A stretch of 64,000 nt of DNA from Gadus chalcogrammus (taxonomy: Eukaryota > Chordata > Actinopteri > Gadiformes > Gadidae), in NCBI RefSeq assembly GCF_026213295.1, contig NC_079428.1:3130632-3194631 (forward strand), read 5' to 3'. The notes beneath the pieces were generated by a model. It did not search any database and was not told the DNA's origin. It worked only from the letters and a program-made list of their open reading frames with translations. Shown here in pieces: positions 12,480-39,510 of the stretch (the stretch's first letter is position 1; the number at the start of each line of letters is the position of its first letter). Both the position numbers and the translations under genes were made by a program.

Positions 12480-12637
12480 CTATTGGCTAAGCGGTCTGAT
12501 TAGTTTACTTAGCGTGGGAACCTGCCCGCCACACTCCCCCACTTTCCACTGCGCAAACTTCTCGACAAAGCGATTGATGTCGTGCGGACGTCCTTCATAA
12601 AAAAAAGTATCTGCGATTCTTGTTCAACACATAACAG
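12480..12637 (+). promoter_or_regulatory. Candidate elavl2 promoter and untranslated first exon
   Basis: An inverted CCAAT box (TATTGGCTAA, 12481) is followed by a CpG-containing stretch and an A-rich TTCATAAAAAAAAGTATC segment, ending in AACACATAACAG|GTAAGA, a consensus splice donor at 12638. It lies on the same strand 9.2 kb upstream of the alternative coding exon, which itself starts with an acceptor. It could be an untranslated first exon; no coding potential is claimed. Only cDNA evidence would confirm it. Confidence 0.4.
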
Positions 12638-13249
12638 GTAAGACCACGGCCACACACACACACGCCTTTCTCCATTAGAAGGTGAATGTTGCCCCCAAAT
12701 TGCGGGGCTAGTTGGCCTACGTGGAGGCGTAATGTCACCTTAAAGTCCATCTGGGTTGCTTGTGAGGAGGAATTGTCGTGGCTGTGTTACGTTATGTAAG
12801 CACGAACAAATGTAGAACGAATGGTCGTACAGTTGTGCTCACTTTCGTAAACGTTATCTTTGACTCAGACAAACAATGGACCCGCTAGCCAATGATCCTG
12901 ATCAGCTACGGTGTCGAAACTCATGGACACCCACCACCTCGTATCGTTTTAATAGATTCGCTATTGGGGGTTTATTTCTTCGTTTAATATCATGGCCTAC
13001 TGTCTTTCAACGTCTTCGTAAGCCTACTTCGTTTTAAAGGCCAACATCGTTTGGGAATACCTCTGAATAAAGTATTTCCCAAACAGTATTGACTGACTCT
13101 CAAACAACGTGTGGGCTCAGGCTTGTAAATGCCCCCCCCGCTAACTTTGCCTCGTTCCATTACATTGTATTTCGCCTCGTGGTTGAGCTAAATGCCATTG
13201 CTGCGTCACCCCTGGACGGCGCTCGTGGGGACACCTTACACAGGTGTAC

Positions 13250-13510
13250 GGGATTAACCAAACGAGCTCGTGCCTATATGGAGTCAACCCACAGGCATGC
13301 ATTGGTTACCAAATTAGCACTTGAGTAACTCTAGTATGGCGCCAACCGCCATGGTAACCAAATGAACACGTTCTTGGCGTTACCATTGCGTTAACCAACA
13401 GTCATGTTAACCAAATGTACGTTACCGTGGCGTTAAACAAGTCTTGGTAATCAAATGAACTCGTGCCAGACGTTACCGAGGCGTTAAAACAGGTTAGCGG
13501 TTGGTTAACC
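13250..13510 (+). repeat. Highly diverged ~55-bp tandem repeat
   Basis: Recurring GGTAACCAAATGAAC...TGGCGTTACC...GCGTTAA words at 13260, 13305, 13352, 13405 and 13447 suggest an old minisatellite of about five units. The spacing is irregular. Confidence 0.55.
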
Positions 13511-14576
13511 TTTCAGCCACAGGCCTCCGAGAAATCACGCTTTAAATAAAACGCCTTCCTCTTGTATGGGTTAATGGCTGCTCTACGGTTTGCTGTGCAT
13601 GGGGTTTGCCAACATGTGTGGAAGTTGAATTTAATCTGAAAATGTCTTGAATATGTTGGCTATATGCGCCATGTTTTGTAAACCTAGCGCCTCTGCGCTC
13701 TTTTCCATTAGAAAGAGCAACAACGCCATTCGGTTTATTTAAACAATTATCAATTTTTCAGGTGTTGGTCATGTTGACAGGGACATTTAATCCGATTTGA
13801 AAGTAGTCCCTAGCTTTTATGCAGATATTTGAACAGTTTATTTTTTTAAATGGTTGTACTGCACTAGCTAGCTTATTTTGAAGCTAGGATTTGGTTGGTC
13901 AAAAGTCAGAAGGTCGTGAATATATAATAACAAATCAAAGACTGACCGGCGATTTATTAGGAGGCTGCTGTGTGCTGACACCGTCATATGGGGTTGGAAC
14001 ATTGGAGGGGATGGTACTGGAAATGAAGGGTGTGGTGAGCTTGAGGTTGGAGATGGGTGACTGGCCGCAGGGCCAGTGTGTGTGTGTGTGTGTGTGTGTG
14101 TTCATCTATTGATTGTGCTTTTCGATTAATTAGGCCACCTGTCTGTCCATTTAACAACATTAACTTAGTAGTAACTTTAACGGTATTATCTGTCCTCTAC
14201 TACTTCCCAATAATTTGGTGGGAAGTGGGAATTCCCAGATGCTCGGCCCCAGATCCCAGGCATATGTTCCCATAGGCCCTCATCAGGTTTCCTATCCCTT
14301 CCCCTATTTCAGGAGCTGTTTTGGGATAAAATGGGTATCTTGATGCATTTTCGAGATCACACAATTCCCTCTCTAAATAAGGCCGATGTGACAGCAACTC
14401 AAACGCGGGAAAGAGGCGACTTCCCAAAGGCCATTTTGAGAATAATCACTTAGTTGAGGTTGGAGGTTATCCAGTTTCAGGGTAACTTTTTTTATTTTTT
14501 AAATCATTAATTGATTGGCCTAATCTGAGCAGAAATCTATGTCATAGAGAGAAATATTATAGGCCTTTATGACACG

Positions 14577-14880
14577 GGTCTTCTCAATGCCGTGGAACGC
14601 TCCGTTCACTTGCATGGCTAGTAGACCGGTAACTTGTCAACCCCAGCGTCTTCCGTTGCTAAGCGACGTCAACGTCTTTGGCGGACTATTTCACTGCTGA
14701 TCAACACTACGAATACTGGTAACGAATAAATTGTAAAAAGACACACCATGTGATGTTATTTTTTCGTTTTGGCAAGTAGCTGTGTAATAAGCGGGATGAT
14801 GTATAGAACGTCGCCGGTCATTATCGATATGACCGGAGTTTTCCCGGTAATGACCGGCGTTCTATACATCATCCCTTACT
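14577..14880. mobile_element. MITE-like repeat with terminal hairpin, first copy
   Basis: The segment 14630-14757 (CGGTAACTTGTCAACCCCAG through TGTAAAAAGACACACC) recurs in intron 3 at 29463-29590 with few changes, so it is an interspersed repeat. It ends in a near-perfect inverted repeat (14793-14823 with 14848-14875, GGGATGATGTATAGAACG arms). The exact outer boundaries and target duplication are not clear. Confidence 0.6.
14793..14875. repeat. Inverted repeat (hairpin) with TAATGACCGGC arms
   Basis: Arms GGGATGATGTATAGAACG...GCCGGTCATTA and TAATGACCGGC...CATCATCCC are complementary except for a 2-nt bulge and surround a ~24-nt loop. This looks like head-to-head transposon ends rather than a gene-regulatory hairpin. 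Confidence 0.75.
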
Positions 14881-14944
14881 ATATATTTAGCAGAGTAGGT
14901 CTAAGTAACAAATGTGTACAAAGTTAGAAATGTATTAAAAAAAT

Positions 14945-15060
14945 GTCGGGTTGCAATCGGGCTCGGTCTCATAATTACAGTTAATGTGTCGGGCCGGGCC
15001 GGGCTCGGACAGAACGTGCATGGGCTCGGGCCGGGTCGTGCTTGATTTTCTGGGTCCGAT
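14945..15060. repeat. GGGCTCGGGCC-rich interspersed repeat fragment
   Basis: Contains repeated CGGGCCGGGC and GGGCTCGG words (TCGGGTTGCAATCGGGCTCGG ... GGGCTCGGGCCGGGTCG). Similar GGGCTCGGGC-rich ends occur in fish hAT-type non-autonomous elements as I recall. Boundaries and family are uncertain. Confidence 0.35.
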
Positions 15061-18000
15061 TTAAGCTCTACAATAGGGGTGTATATATGGGACAAGGAGA
15101 TTTTTGTTAACAATCATTGTCAAAAAGGCAGGTAGAGTAGTGGTCTCCTTCACTGTGTGTGTGTGTGTGTCCATTCCATCACTGCTGTAGATCTGCAGCT
15201 TTTAACCTTTGCTTGCTCGCAATAGAGTATTCCCTATTCAGTAGGCCTTCAGACTCGTTATTCATTATATCATGATGTTGTGGCAATATATATGTGTAAC
15301 TGGAATTCATTATCGGCTGAATATTCATAATTTCCGGTCATGGAGGCTGTGTCAATATTAAAAGATCTACTTCATGACGTTCTGTAACACACACGTCAAT
15401 CATTACTTCCACCAGGTGTTCCTCATGTACTCGAAGGATACGTGTGGGCGATGCTGTGTATGTGTGTGCACGTGTATCAGCATGGTAATGGCTAATATTG
15501 AGTAGTGCTGCATCACCATTTTGCATCATGCGCTATAATGCTACACCCTTTAGACTCATCATACAGGGATTGGGTCGTACAGTGCCATCATCTGATGGCA
15601 CTAGGCTAGATTGTGTATCAGGTTGGTTTATTTTTCTTCGTCTTCAGTTTCATGTTGTTTCAAGTCTAGGTCTTTTATGGGGCATTTGCTATGCTTATCT
15701 GATCAATTGATTCCCTGTCCTTGCTTTCCCAAAATGTAGTGTAATAAAGCAGTTTTACAATATTGTTTTGTTTAGGCCTAGACGCACACAAGCAAATGTA
15801 CCTTTTTCCAGTTCACTGAATGGTTTTCAATTTTTTTTTGGACTTCTCAAAAGTCCATCAGTAGCACACAACTTTGTTTCAAAAGTTGTGTACTCAATCA
15901 AACCATAATTTATAAGAGTATCTAACTGATTTATTGTTGGTGTCTGAAACTGAGCAATTTCTTCACACTTGCTCTCCCGCCAAGGTTTAGTTTACAAGAT
16001 GTAGAGGAACTAGTGCTGTACCTTGGTCACAAATGCAGGCCAAAACTGTTAGTTCTTTCTACAGCAAATCAACCGCGAGCATAACTCAATTGGTATTCCT
16101 CACATGGATTGTTTCCTTCATAGTAGCATTGCATGCCAAAGCCTTCCCCTCCCTCTGTGAAAGGCCAGTGGGATCTGAACCAGCAACTAAACGCGCTGCA
16201 CTATTAAATGTAGCGTTAAACGCAAAGGCTGCAGAGTGGGGGGGCCTAAAACCGAGGCAGCAGCGGCTGTGTTGATCCTGGCAGGGACAGAGACGAGGGT
16301 CCTCGTGCTGCTCTCGCTGGGTGTGTATTTTGATAAACTGCTCGGGTAGGCCTCCGGGGAGCAAGATGCTCCGTGCTGAAATGCCAGCTCCGAGAGTAGA
16401 GGGCCGCTCCCTCTGAAGCCAAGCGCAGAGACTCGGGAAGGGGGGCCCCACGCCAAACGTCCTCTTCCAAGTGTTTTTATCGAAGGAGATATTTCTGCCT
16501 TTGGCCCGTTCCATCCCACCAGGGACAATAGCGCATGTTTACACTTTGAACTCCTAATGGAAGGTAAAGCACGACTCTCCTGACCCTGGCGGTCTTCGGC
16601 CTTGTTTTGTTATCGCTGAAAATAGGATCTTCCTCGGCTGTAGCTCGCGCGTCAGTAAAGATTTAAAAAAGAAGAAAAAAAAAATCTTTGGTGTTTTGGC
16701 AGGTGCACCTTTTGGCATTCGGGATGTCAGACAATGGGCCATCGAACTGTCGGCGGCTGACTCCCGATATGTGCTGATTTGCAGAAGTACACTACCCACC
16801 TGTGTGGAACTTCCAGGCAAATAACAGATGGAGGGAGCTGTGGGAGGGCTCGGTTGAGCTGTGAACTCCAAGCCCACAGAGATGTGTGGAGTGGAGAGCA
16901 GCGAGCATATTTTGAGTACAGTTTGACTGTGCGTCTGGCACACGAGGCCCGCTTAATGACACTAAAGATTCAGACTTAATTTATAACCCCCTTTTTCCAA
17001 ATGGTGCTTTTAATTATTTTCTATTTTTAATGAAGATATTTCTGGAAAACCGAAGAATCGTAATGTTGTGCAATGTGAGACTTGTCTCCTGTGAGACGCA
17101 GGTGAATGCCGTGGCAGAAAGCGTTTGTTTATGAATTCAGTCATGTGATTGCTTATTCAAGTCTATCCTCGCTGGTATGCACTGACAACCTGCCATCAAA
17201 CGAACAGAAGGCACTTCACACTCATGGATTGGCACTTTACTTGGTGTTTTTCTGTTCCTAATCAGTTGTAAACAAGTATAAAATAAAATAGCCTGACATA
17301 ATGAAAACAGCATTATATATTGGTTTCCAACATTCATTTGTATTGACATTATACACCTTCATTACCTTTGCATATGTGTAGTAAGGAATAATGGTTGGGT
17401 TTTAGTCTTTCATTTAGTTTCATCTTTTTAATTGGCAAACAAACATATTTGAATGACTTGTGTTGATCTTAAAGCTGCTTTTCGGATTCTAAAGGCTGTT
17501 GGCGATGTCATTAGATGAAATCCTCAGGAAAGAGGGTGCTGTACTTGCTCAGTGATTTCTAATGAGATGGAACTAGGTTTTCATAACATTCAAAATCTTA
17601 ATTTCATCAAACTTCACAGCTATTCTTAATGACCCAACTACTGTCATTGTGTAAAATACGGTACATGTAAATTGCTGTCCACTTGCAATCAAAATAAAGC
17701 TTTTGGCATGCTTGCTTGCATACGCATAAGTCCAATGGGATGTTGTCCTTGGCATTATGGGGTGTTGGGATTATTAAAAGTTGTGTTTCAGGGTATCCCT
17801 GCCTAGTGTTTACCAAAAGCCTACTGTTCAGATTGCCCATTGCAAACCATGTTTTTCTTGTTAATTAAATTGTTTTCATGCAATGCAAGATTGTTATTTC
17901 AAGGCTGGTGGCACACAAACTGAAATCTGGGCGAACGGCCGTTTCCCTTTTGCCTCATATTAGTTTTTTCGCCCGAGCATGGGGCTGGAGGCAAGGATTG

Positions 18001-21000
18001 GTTAGCGAGTAATTGGCTACCACAAACTGGGCCAGCCGTACTAAACTGTTATGAAGTGTCTTGAATCAACACAGCGTAGACTGGCCACTGTAGAAATTGA
18101 GATGGTAACGGAGTAAACAAAGTTTATACACAGACAAATCCCCTTCAGTTTCAGACACTGTCTTCAGTAGATCTCCAATGAAAGGGAAACAAGGCGTCAC
18201 TCTGCCCCTTGCATCTTTTGGTATACACCTCCCTCCCCCCTCCCCAGTTCTGGTGCAAGGTAGGACCGCTGGACCTTAGATTAGGTTGTATTTGACACTC
18301 CAGGATGGATTTTTTTCATGCTTTGACGATGTGCATTACCTGTGAAATGTGAATTAATAAGAATAAATCATATATATTTATGCTTCATGCTATATATGTG
18401 ACAGGAAGGAGGTTTGTGCTCAATTGAATCTCGTGATGACCTTGTGTCCCGAGTTTCTTTCTTTTTGACCACTGACTGAATATAGACTACCAGTGAGATA
18501 GGAGAGGATGATTTTTTGTTGGCTGTAGCATATTCCATTTTTCACCCGTCAATCTGAAGGCACGGATATTTATATCGTATTGACGATATTTTTATTATAG
18601 AAAAACCCTTTAACTTGCTGTGCTTGAAATGTGAAAATGCCATCAGTTGTACTGCTTTGATTGAACATCAACTTGGAGACAATGATCCTAGCTGGCAGAT
18701 AAACATTTTCATCTAACTGTCACTCTGGATGATGGAGAATAATGTTAATGTTGAACCCTGCTGCAGAGGGCGTTAGGAAATGCTTACTTGGCAACTCGAG
18801 CAGGAAATTAAATGTGCCCTTTTAGTGTTTAGTCTGATTAAAAAGCAAACTCTGCTGTATAAATATTGATCTCTGCATAATGTATTACTGCCACATACAG
18901 AAATTCTACTTATAAACATAGCCTATATTAGGTTATGTATGTACCAAACTGAGCTTGTATGTATTTTCTCTCTATATCTCACTTTAATATGCTTCCTTAT
19001 CAAATATAAATGCTTTTAGGCCTACTTGTAGGGCTCATCATTTTAATTGGTCTGAACTGCAGCTCTGTTCTATAACAATTTGGTTATAGAACGGAAATCT
19101 GACCAAAGATCCATATGGCAACAATAATTATTTTTATAATTTTTGCAATATTGCCTCAACTCATGGATGAAGTCAGCCATATGCACATTCCAGAAGAAAA
19201 TCATACTGTTGCCAAACGAAAGTGTTGGATGTGGGAGGCAGTGGGGCTGCTGAAATCATTAAACATTGGGAAGTAGTATAGTGCAAAACATTAATTTTAT
19301 AGCCGCAGTACAGTAATGGTTATTTATGTGGTCTTTTTTTTTTTTTTTTTAGTCCTAAATGTGTCTCTCCTTATATACCCCCAGTCAAATATTGTACTTT
19401 AGGGAAAAGCCTTTTTAAAATCTGATGCCAGCTAATTCCCCCATAGGCAATCAAACTGAATAAAAGCTATGTAAATGCTTCTACCCAAACAAAGACTGGC
19501 ATTTGTCTTTCAATCATACAGAAGTGAATTTTTAAAAACCAATTCCAATGTCAGGCAGTTGCCAGTGGCAACGTTTTCTTTCTTGTTTGCGCTTTTGTAC
19601 TTAAAGGAGTGGGTTGCAGCTATTCATGAGTGTATACACCTCCCATTACCCGTAATATTGAACAATTTAAAGCTAGGCTATCGAGGGTGCCTAAAGCAAT
19701 GTGCTCTAACCAGAAAGCTAATGTTGTTGCATTTCTCTGCGAGTCTTACTTCACTGGAGGCAGGTCGGTGGGGCTGACCCACTCAGGGGAAAAACACAAA
19801 CTGGAGGCAGTTTGTGTTTAAAGGACGTGTCAGACTGACATCTGAGTCCTTTATCAAGACCTAATGAATGTTCGCTTGCTTTTCTGAATGCCGTTTTAAT
19901 TTGTACCATTTTGAGCTGCAAATACGTGTCACAACTGTTGCACACAATGCACTTGTGTCTAAAAGGCAACCAGGGGGCAGTGAGAATTCACGCTTTTGCC
20001 TGTTTTAGATTCATGATTAGGTTGAGCTGTATTGTCGTTATTCAGAGTACAGGTACAAAGCCGTCTGAATGCATTAAGCATCGAACCAGGAGTGCAAATG
20101 TATTATTTGCAGATGTACAGGAAAGAGCTGCAGCAATACTTAAGCAAAGTAACGCTATATTTTACAATATGTACTGTGATGCATAGTGTTGCAGTATACA
20201 ATCAAATTGTCAACTGTGTTCCTTCTCGTTGTAATCCTTATGAGCAAAGACTTGGATGTATCTAATTGGTGGTGTGTCTATGCTAGATGGAACTACTGTG
20301 TCTCCATTACATTTTTGGGGCATCTTTCCAGGAAGCCACCCAATCCAGGGTTTTCCACGGCTGTCTATAAGTGAGACATAGCTATATGACCTACCGCCCA
20401 TATTGTATGTCATGATCTACATTTGATACAACAAAAAGCCTACTATTGGGGTCAAATAAAATAGGCAAATATGTATACCGTAATATAATGTAAATATTAC
20501 CATGCATCAAACATTTGGCGGTTTCCATGGATATGCAGAGCTGTTTGATTATGCAGGTATTCGCACCGTATCAATTATCGTCAAACAATGAGGTTTCTAT
20601 AGATAGACAATTTAGAAGTGTAGGTTTCATTAGGTGGTTAAATGCAGTTCATTTTGGTGCAACATTAAGATAGTAAAGTTCATTGTAATTATCTAAATTA
20701 CGGAGCTGCTTAATCATGAGTATAAACTGAGCATGTTGAGAGGTAATTAGCTATGCCTTATATAAAACCCCAGTGAGTGATTTATTTATATTTTACCAAA
20801 AGGTAAATTTCATGAAAAAGTACACTTTAACTGTATAAAAATATAAAACTGCATAACAATGTATATAATACATGCTTGTGCATTTAATCGCTGAAATAAG
20901 CATACTTTGTAGCTACTGTATTGAGCAGCATGTTGTTTGGTTAGCAGCCTGCTGAACTAGTTTAGTATTTTGAATTCATTATTTTCTCACAGACATACCT

Positions 21001-21874
21001 TGTTAACAACACTTATCACTTGCATTTAGAGCGAATCTTGGGGGTACCGAGATCACAAGTTTTTAGCAACTACTTCTGGGATCTGCAGGCACATGTCACA
21101 CATGTGCTGTGATGACTCAATATCGACAAATCTGATTGGCTTACATAAGGTGCCATTTATGTAACAGCAGCTTCATTGGCAGAAACATCACACAGCAAAA
21201 ATGATGTTTGTTTTGCTTTGACCCAGAAGTTTTAAATCCAAAATCATCATCTTGCGTCGAGAGCGGGAGTTTGCTGGGTTAGCATTAGGTGATTAGGTGA
21301 GCAGACATCTAGCATTAGATGGCTACTGAAAGCAAGAGCAGTTGGAGTGCCAGTAACAACGCAACAAGATTGTAGTTTGCCTAGAAATGCTGATATTCCC
21401 GCCCCATTTCCAGAGCTGTGATTACTAGGCTACCTGGGGTGGGCCGCAGACTGATAACCCCCCCCGTGCAGACCACCCAGCCAGGACCAGCTCATAATAA
21501 AACTACGCCAGTGGCCACATTTAAGAGGAAGCACTCTCTTCCCTCCCTCCACTCAACTTTTCATGTGGGAAACCCTGCCAACCACTTCACTAATTGCGTT
21601 CATAATGCTTGTTGTCCCTGCCTGGGGGCCAGATTTTCTTCTATTGACCGAAAATGTACTAATGCTCTGAATTGTCCTGCTGAACATGAAGTGTGACTAA
21701 GGGGAACCGTTGTGAAACGTACCTCTCCTCCGGCCGTAACCGAGCTGCACACAGCCAGCATGTGGAGAAGTGGCCCGTTTCCCCTTCTCAGCCAACGCGA
21801 TCGCCGCCGCCACTGTTTCTATCTTCTGGTTGTTCTAACGTCGTGTTTTCTGTTTTTGTGTCCACATTTTGCAG
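15061..21874. other. Probable elavl2 5' intron; no gene seen
   Basis: If the 12.6-kb donor is real, this is intronic. It is mostly unique AT-rich sequence that may hold conserved non-coding elements, which cannot be seen without alignment. 16200-16950 is somewhat GC-richer but has no supported exon. Confidence 0.5.
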
Positions 21875-21893
21875 ACGGCAACTCCAAACTAAC

Positions 21894-37160
<15,267 letters not shown>

Positions 37161-39510
37161 TCCCCCGTCCCCCCGTCCCCCGTCCGGTCGGATTGTTTCT
37201 AGAAAACCGCGGGAAAAAAGGAGAAACAGGAAAATGGAAAACGTTCTCGCCGTAAACTTTCTACATTAGTAAAAAAAAAAAAAAAAGAAAGAATCTTTGT
37301 AAATCAGTGTTACGAAGGGTAAGCGAATTTGGCGTCCGGTGTGGTTTGATTTGTTTTCGATATTTCGTTTTTTCTTCATTGCTGCGCTTTGGAACTTGGT
37401 ATACTTTATGTTGAAACAGGAAAAAAATACTGCAGGTATTTCTGCCTGTGATGTTGCATTCTCTTGCTGTCTACAGATGGACCTTCTAAAATGTTAGTTA
37501 TTACATTTTTGTCATTTTGTTGCGCCTATGCTTTGAATCCGTAAGTCTTGTAAGGCTTTGTGTAGTGATTTTCTTTGTATTGTGTCCTAATTTGCCTTAG
37601 GTGCGTTTACGCCTTCTGTGGTTAGCAAGTGTTTCGTTTGAACATTTTGCAATATCGTTTTTTGTAAGTATTTAGTTTCTTGTAATATCAGTTGGTTATT
37701 GGTTGGCTGCATAATGTTATTGTAAAATTAATATGAAAAGACAAAAAAAATCTTAAAGCAGTACCTTGCCAAAGAGCTGAGAACCTCTTTGATGTGGGTT
37801 TAAAAAGCATCTATTTTTATAAAAAGAAAAATTTGGAGAAACTTTTTACTGGACCTGGAGCAAAATATTTTGACTTCGATACTTTAGAAATATCTTCATA
37901 TGACACCTTGTGGGCTTTTGAACTTTACCAGAACGTTTGCCATGGGTCGACATTTCTGGGGAGACTTATGCCGTTAAAGATACCTTTTGAGATCTTTGTA
38001 TTACCTTCAGATTCTAGACTCCATGGCAACGCTGGGTTCATTTGTAAAACCATCCGTGAGTTGTCCCGTCATTCCGGTTGCCGAGTGACTAGCGACTCTC
38101 TTTCCGATTCAATTTGGAAAACACACACTTAAAGAATAATAATACAAAGGTTTATTCGCAAGAAAGTGCATGCAAAATTCTTCTTCAAAAAAGTGTTACT
38201 ATCTTTAAGGAGTGTGAGAATCAGTGGAAGGCTGCCAATCGGTGCGCTTTAAACATTAGGCTGATTTGTGTCTTGATGGCGACTTGAAGAGTTTTTACCG
38301 GCTTTGTATGGAAGACTAAGGAGGACGATGAATGGGCCGCTTGAGGCTTGAGAAAACTAGTTTGATTAACGCATTGAATGGATTATCTTCTTGGCTAAGA
38401 GCTATGTAAATAAGTTTATGTTGAGTATTTGACCCATCTTTCTTTTTAGGTTTTGTTTTTTGGACTTCATTGCAAAGTGCTTCTTGTTTTTCCCTCTTAA
38501 ACGAGTCTGTGAAGTATAGTTTTCGTTTGGGTTATTGCCTTTTTGTTTTTACGTTGAATGTTACCTTTGAAAGACTTGATCTGTTGTCCAATGGACTCGC
38601 ATTGCAGTGCATCATATGTTGGTTGTTTTTGTTTGTAGATAGTCTTGCTTCGTATAAAGGTATTAATCTATAGACAGATTTGTTTTCTTTTTGTTTTCTT
38701 TTTTTATATATATAAACACTATAGATATATATTTATGTGGTGAAGAATGGATATAAACCACAGTTTTGAAATATTTGATTACCTTTTTCATATCTACGTA
38801 ATGCATATAACCTGTCTTCAAAAAAAAAAAAAAATCTTAAGTGTATATTGCTTTATTCACTTCGGGGAAGTACGAAGAAGTGGTTTCAACGGCCGTGAGC
38901 GCAAAACGTACGGAGGGACTTCCGAACGACAGGGGGGGGGGGGCTAGCTACGAGCCTCGGATGCCCCGAGTACTGCACCGGAGTCCTGCTTGGTATTTAA
39001 ACACAACTATTAGTCATGCTTCCCCTAAAGATGAGCAGTGTGCTATGCATTATATATTTATCTTTGCAAATGCTTTCTTTTTCTTTGTCTCTTACTACTT
39101 CTTTGGGTATCCTTGTGAAGGTTTACCCTGGACTCTGAGCTGTGAATGATCGCTGCTGTAGGGAAGGGGTTGAGCTTTTTTTCACGCCTGACCTCAGCAT
39201 TTAAAAGAGAATATTAATATAATTGATATAATAATTTGGTTTATTTTGGGTAATGGACCGATTGGAGGCTGACGGTCCGGCCTGAAAATAATCTTCCTTC
39301 GGTACCCCCTCCTCATATTTCAATTCTTTATTGTGAGAATGACCTATTTATTTGAAGTTGTACAGTCTGACTTTGTTCACAGCGATTTTTGAAATAGAAT
39401 CTATCTTTAGTTGAGTATTTAAAAGATGTACATGTTATTTACTTTGTGTTTGAGATACTTTGGATTTTTCCATGTTAAGTACATGAATAAATAAGTTGAA
39501 GGGCAATGCA
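37161..39510 (+). other. elavl2: elavl2 3' UTR
   Basis: About 2.35 kb of AT-rich non-coding sequence running from the stop to a consensus poly(A) signal. It contains U-rich stretches (notably 38679-38705), AUUUA cores (for example near 39346 and 39430) and an A run at 38820-38834. Hu proteins bind U/AU-rich elements and several are known to regulate Hu mRNAs, so autoregulation is plausible. Short open frames inside (for example 37794-38132) have no recognisable protein and are taken as chance. Confidence 0.8.
39486..39491 (+). terminator. elavl2: elavl2 polyadenylation signal
   Basis: AATAAA in the context GAATAAATAAG, followed at about 20-45 nt by a T/G-rich segment (CTTCTTGTGAATCGG, then CCGTTCTTC). 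I saw no other canonical AATAAA in the 3' UTR. The cleavage position (~39510) is inferred. Confidence 0.7.
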
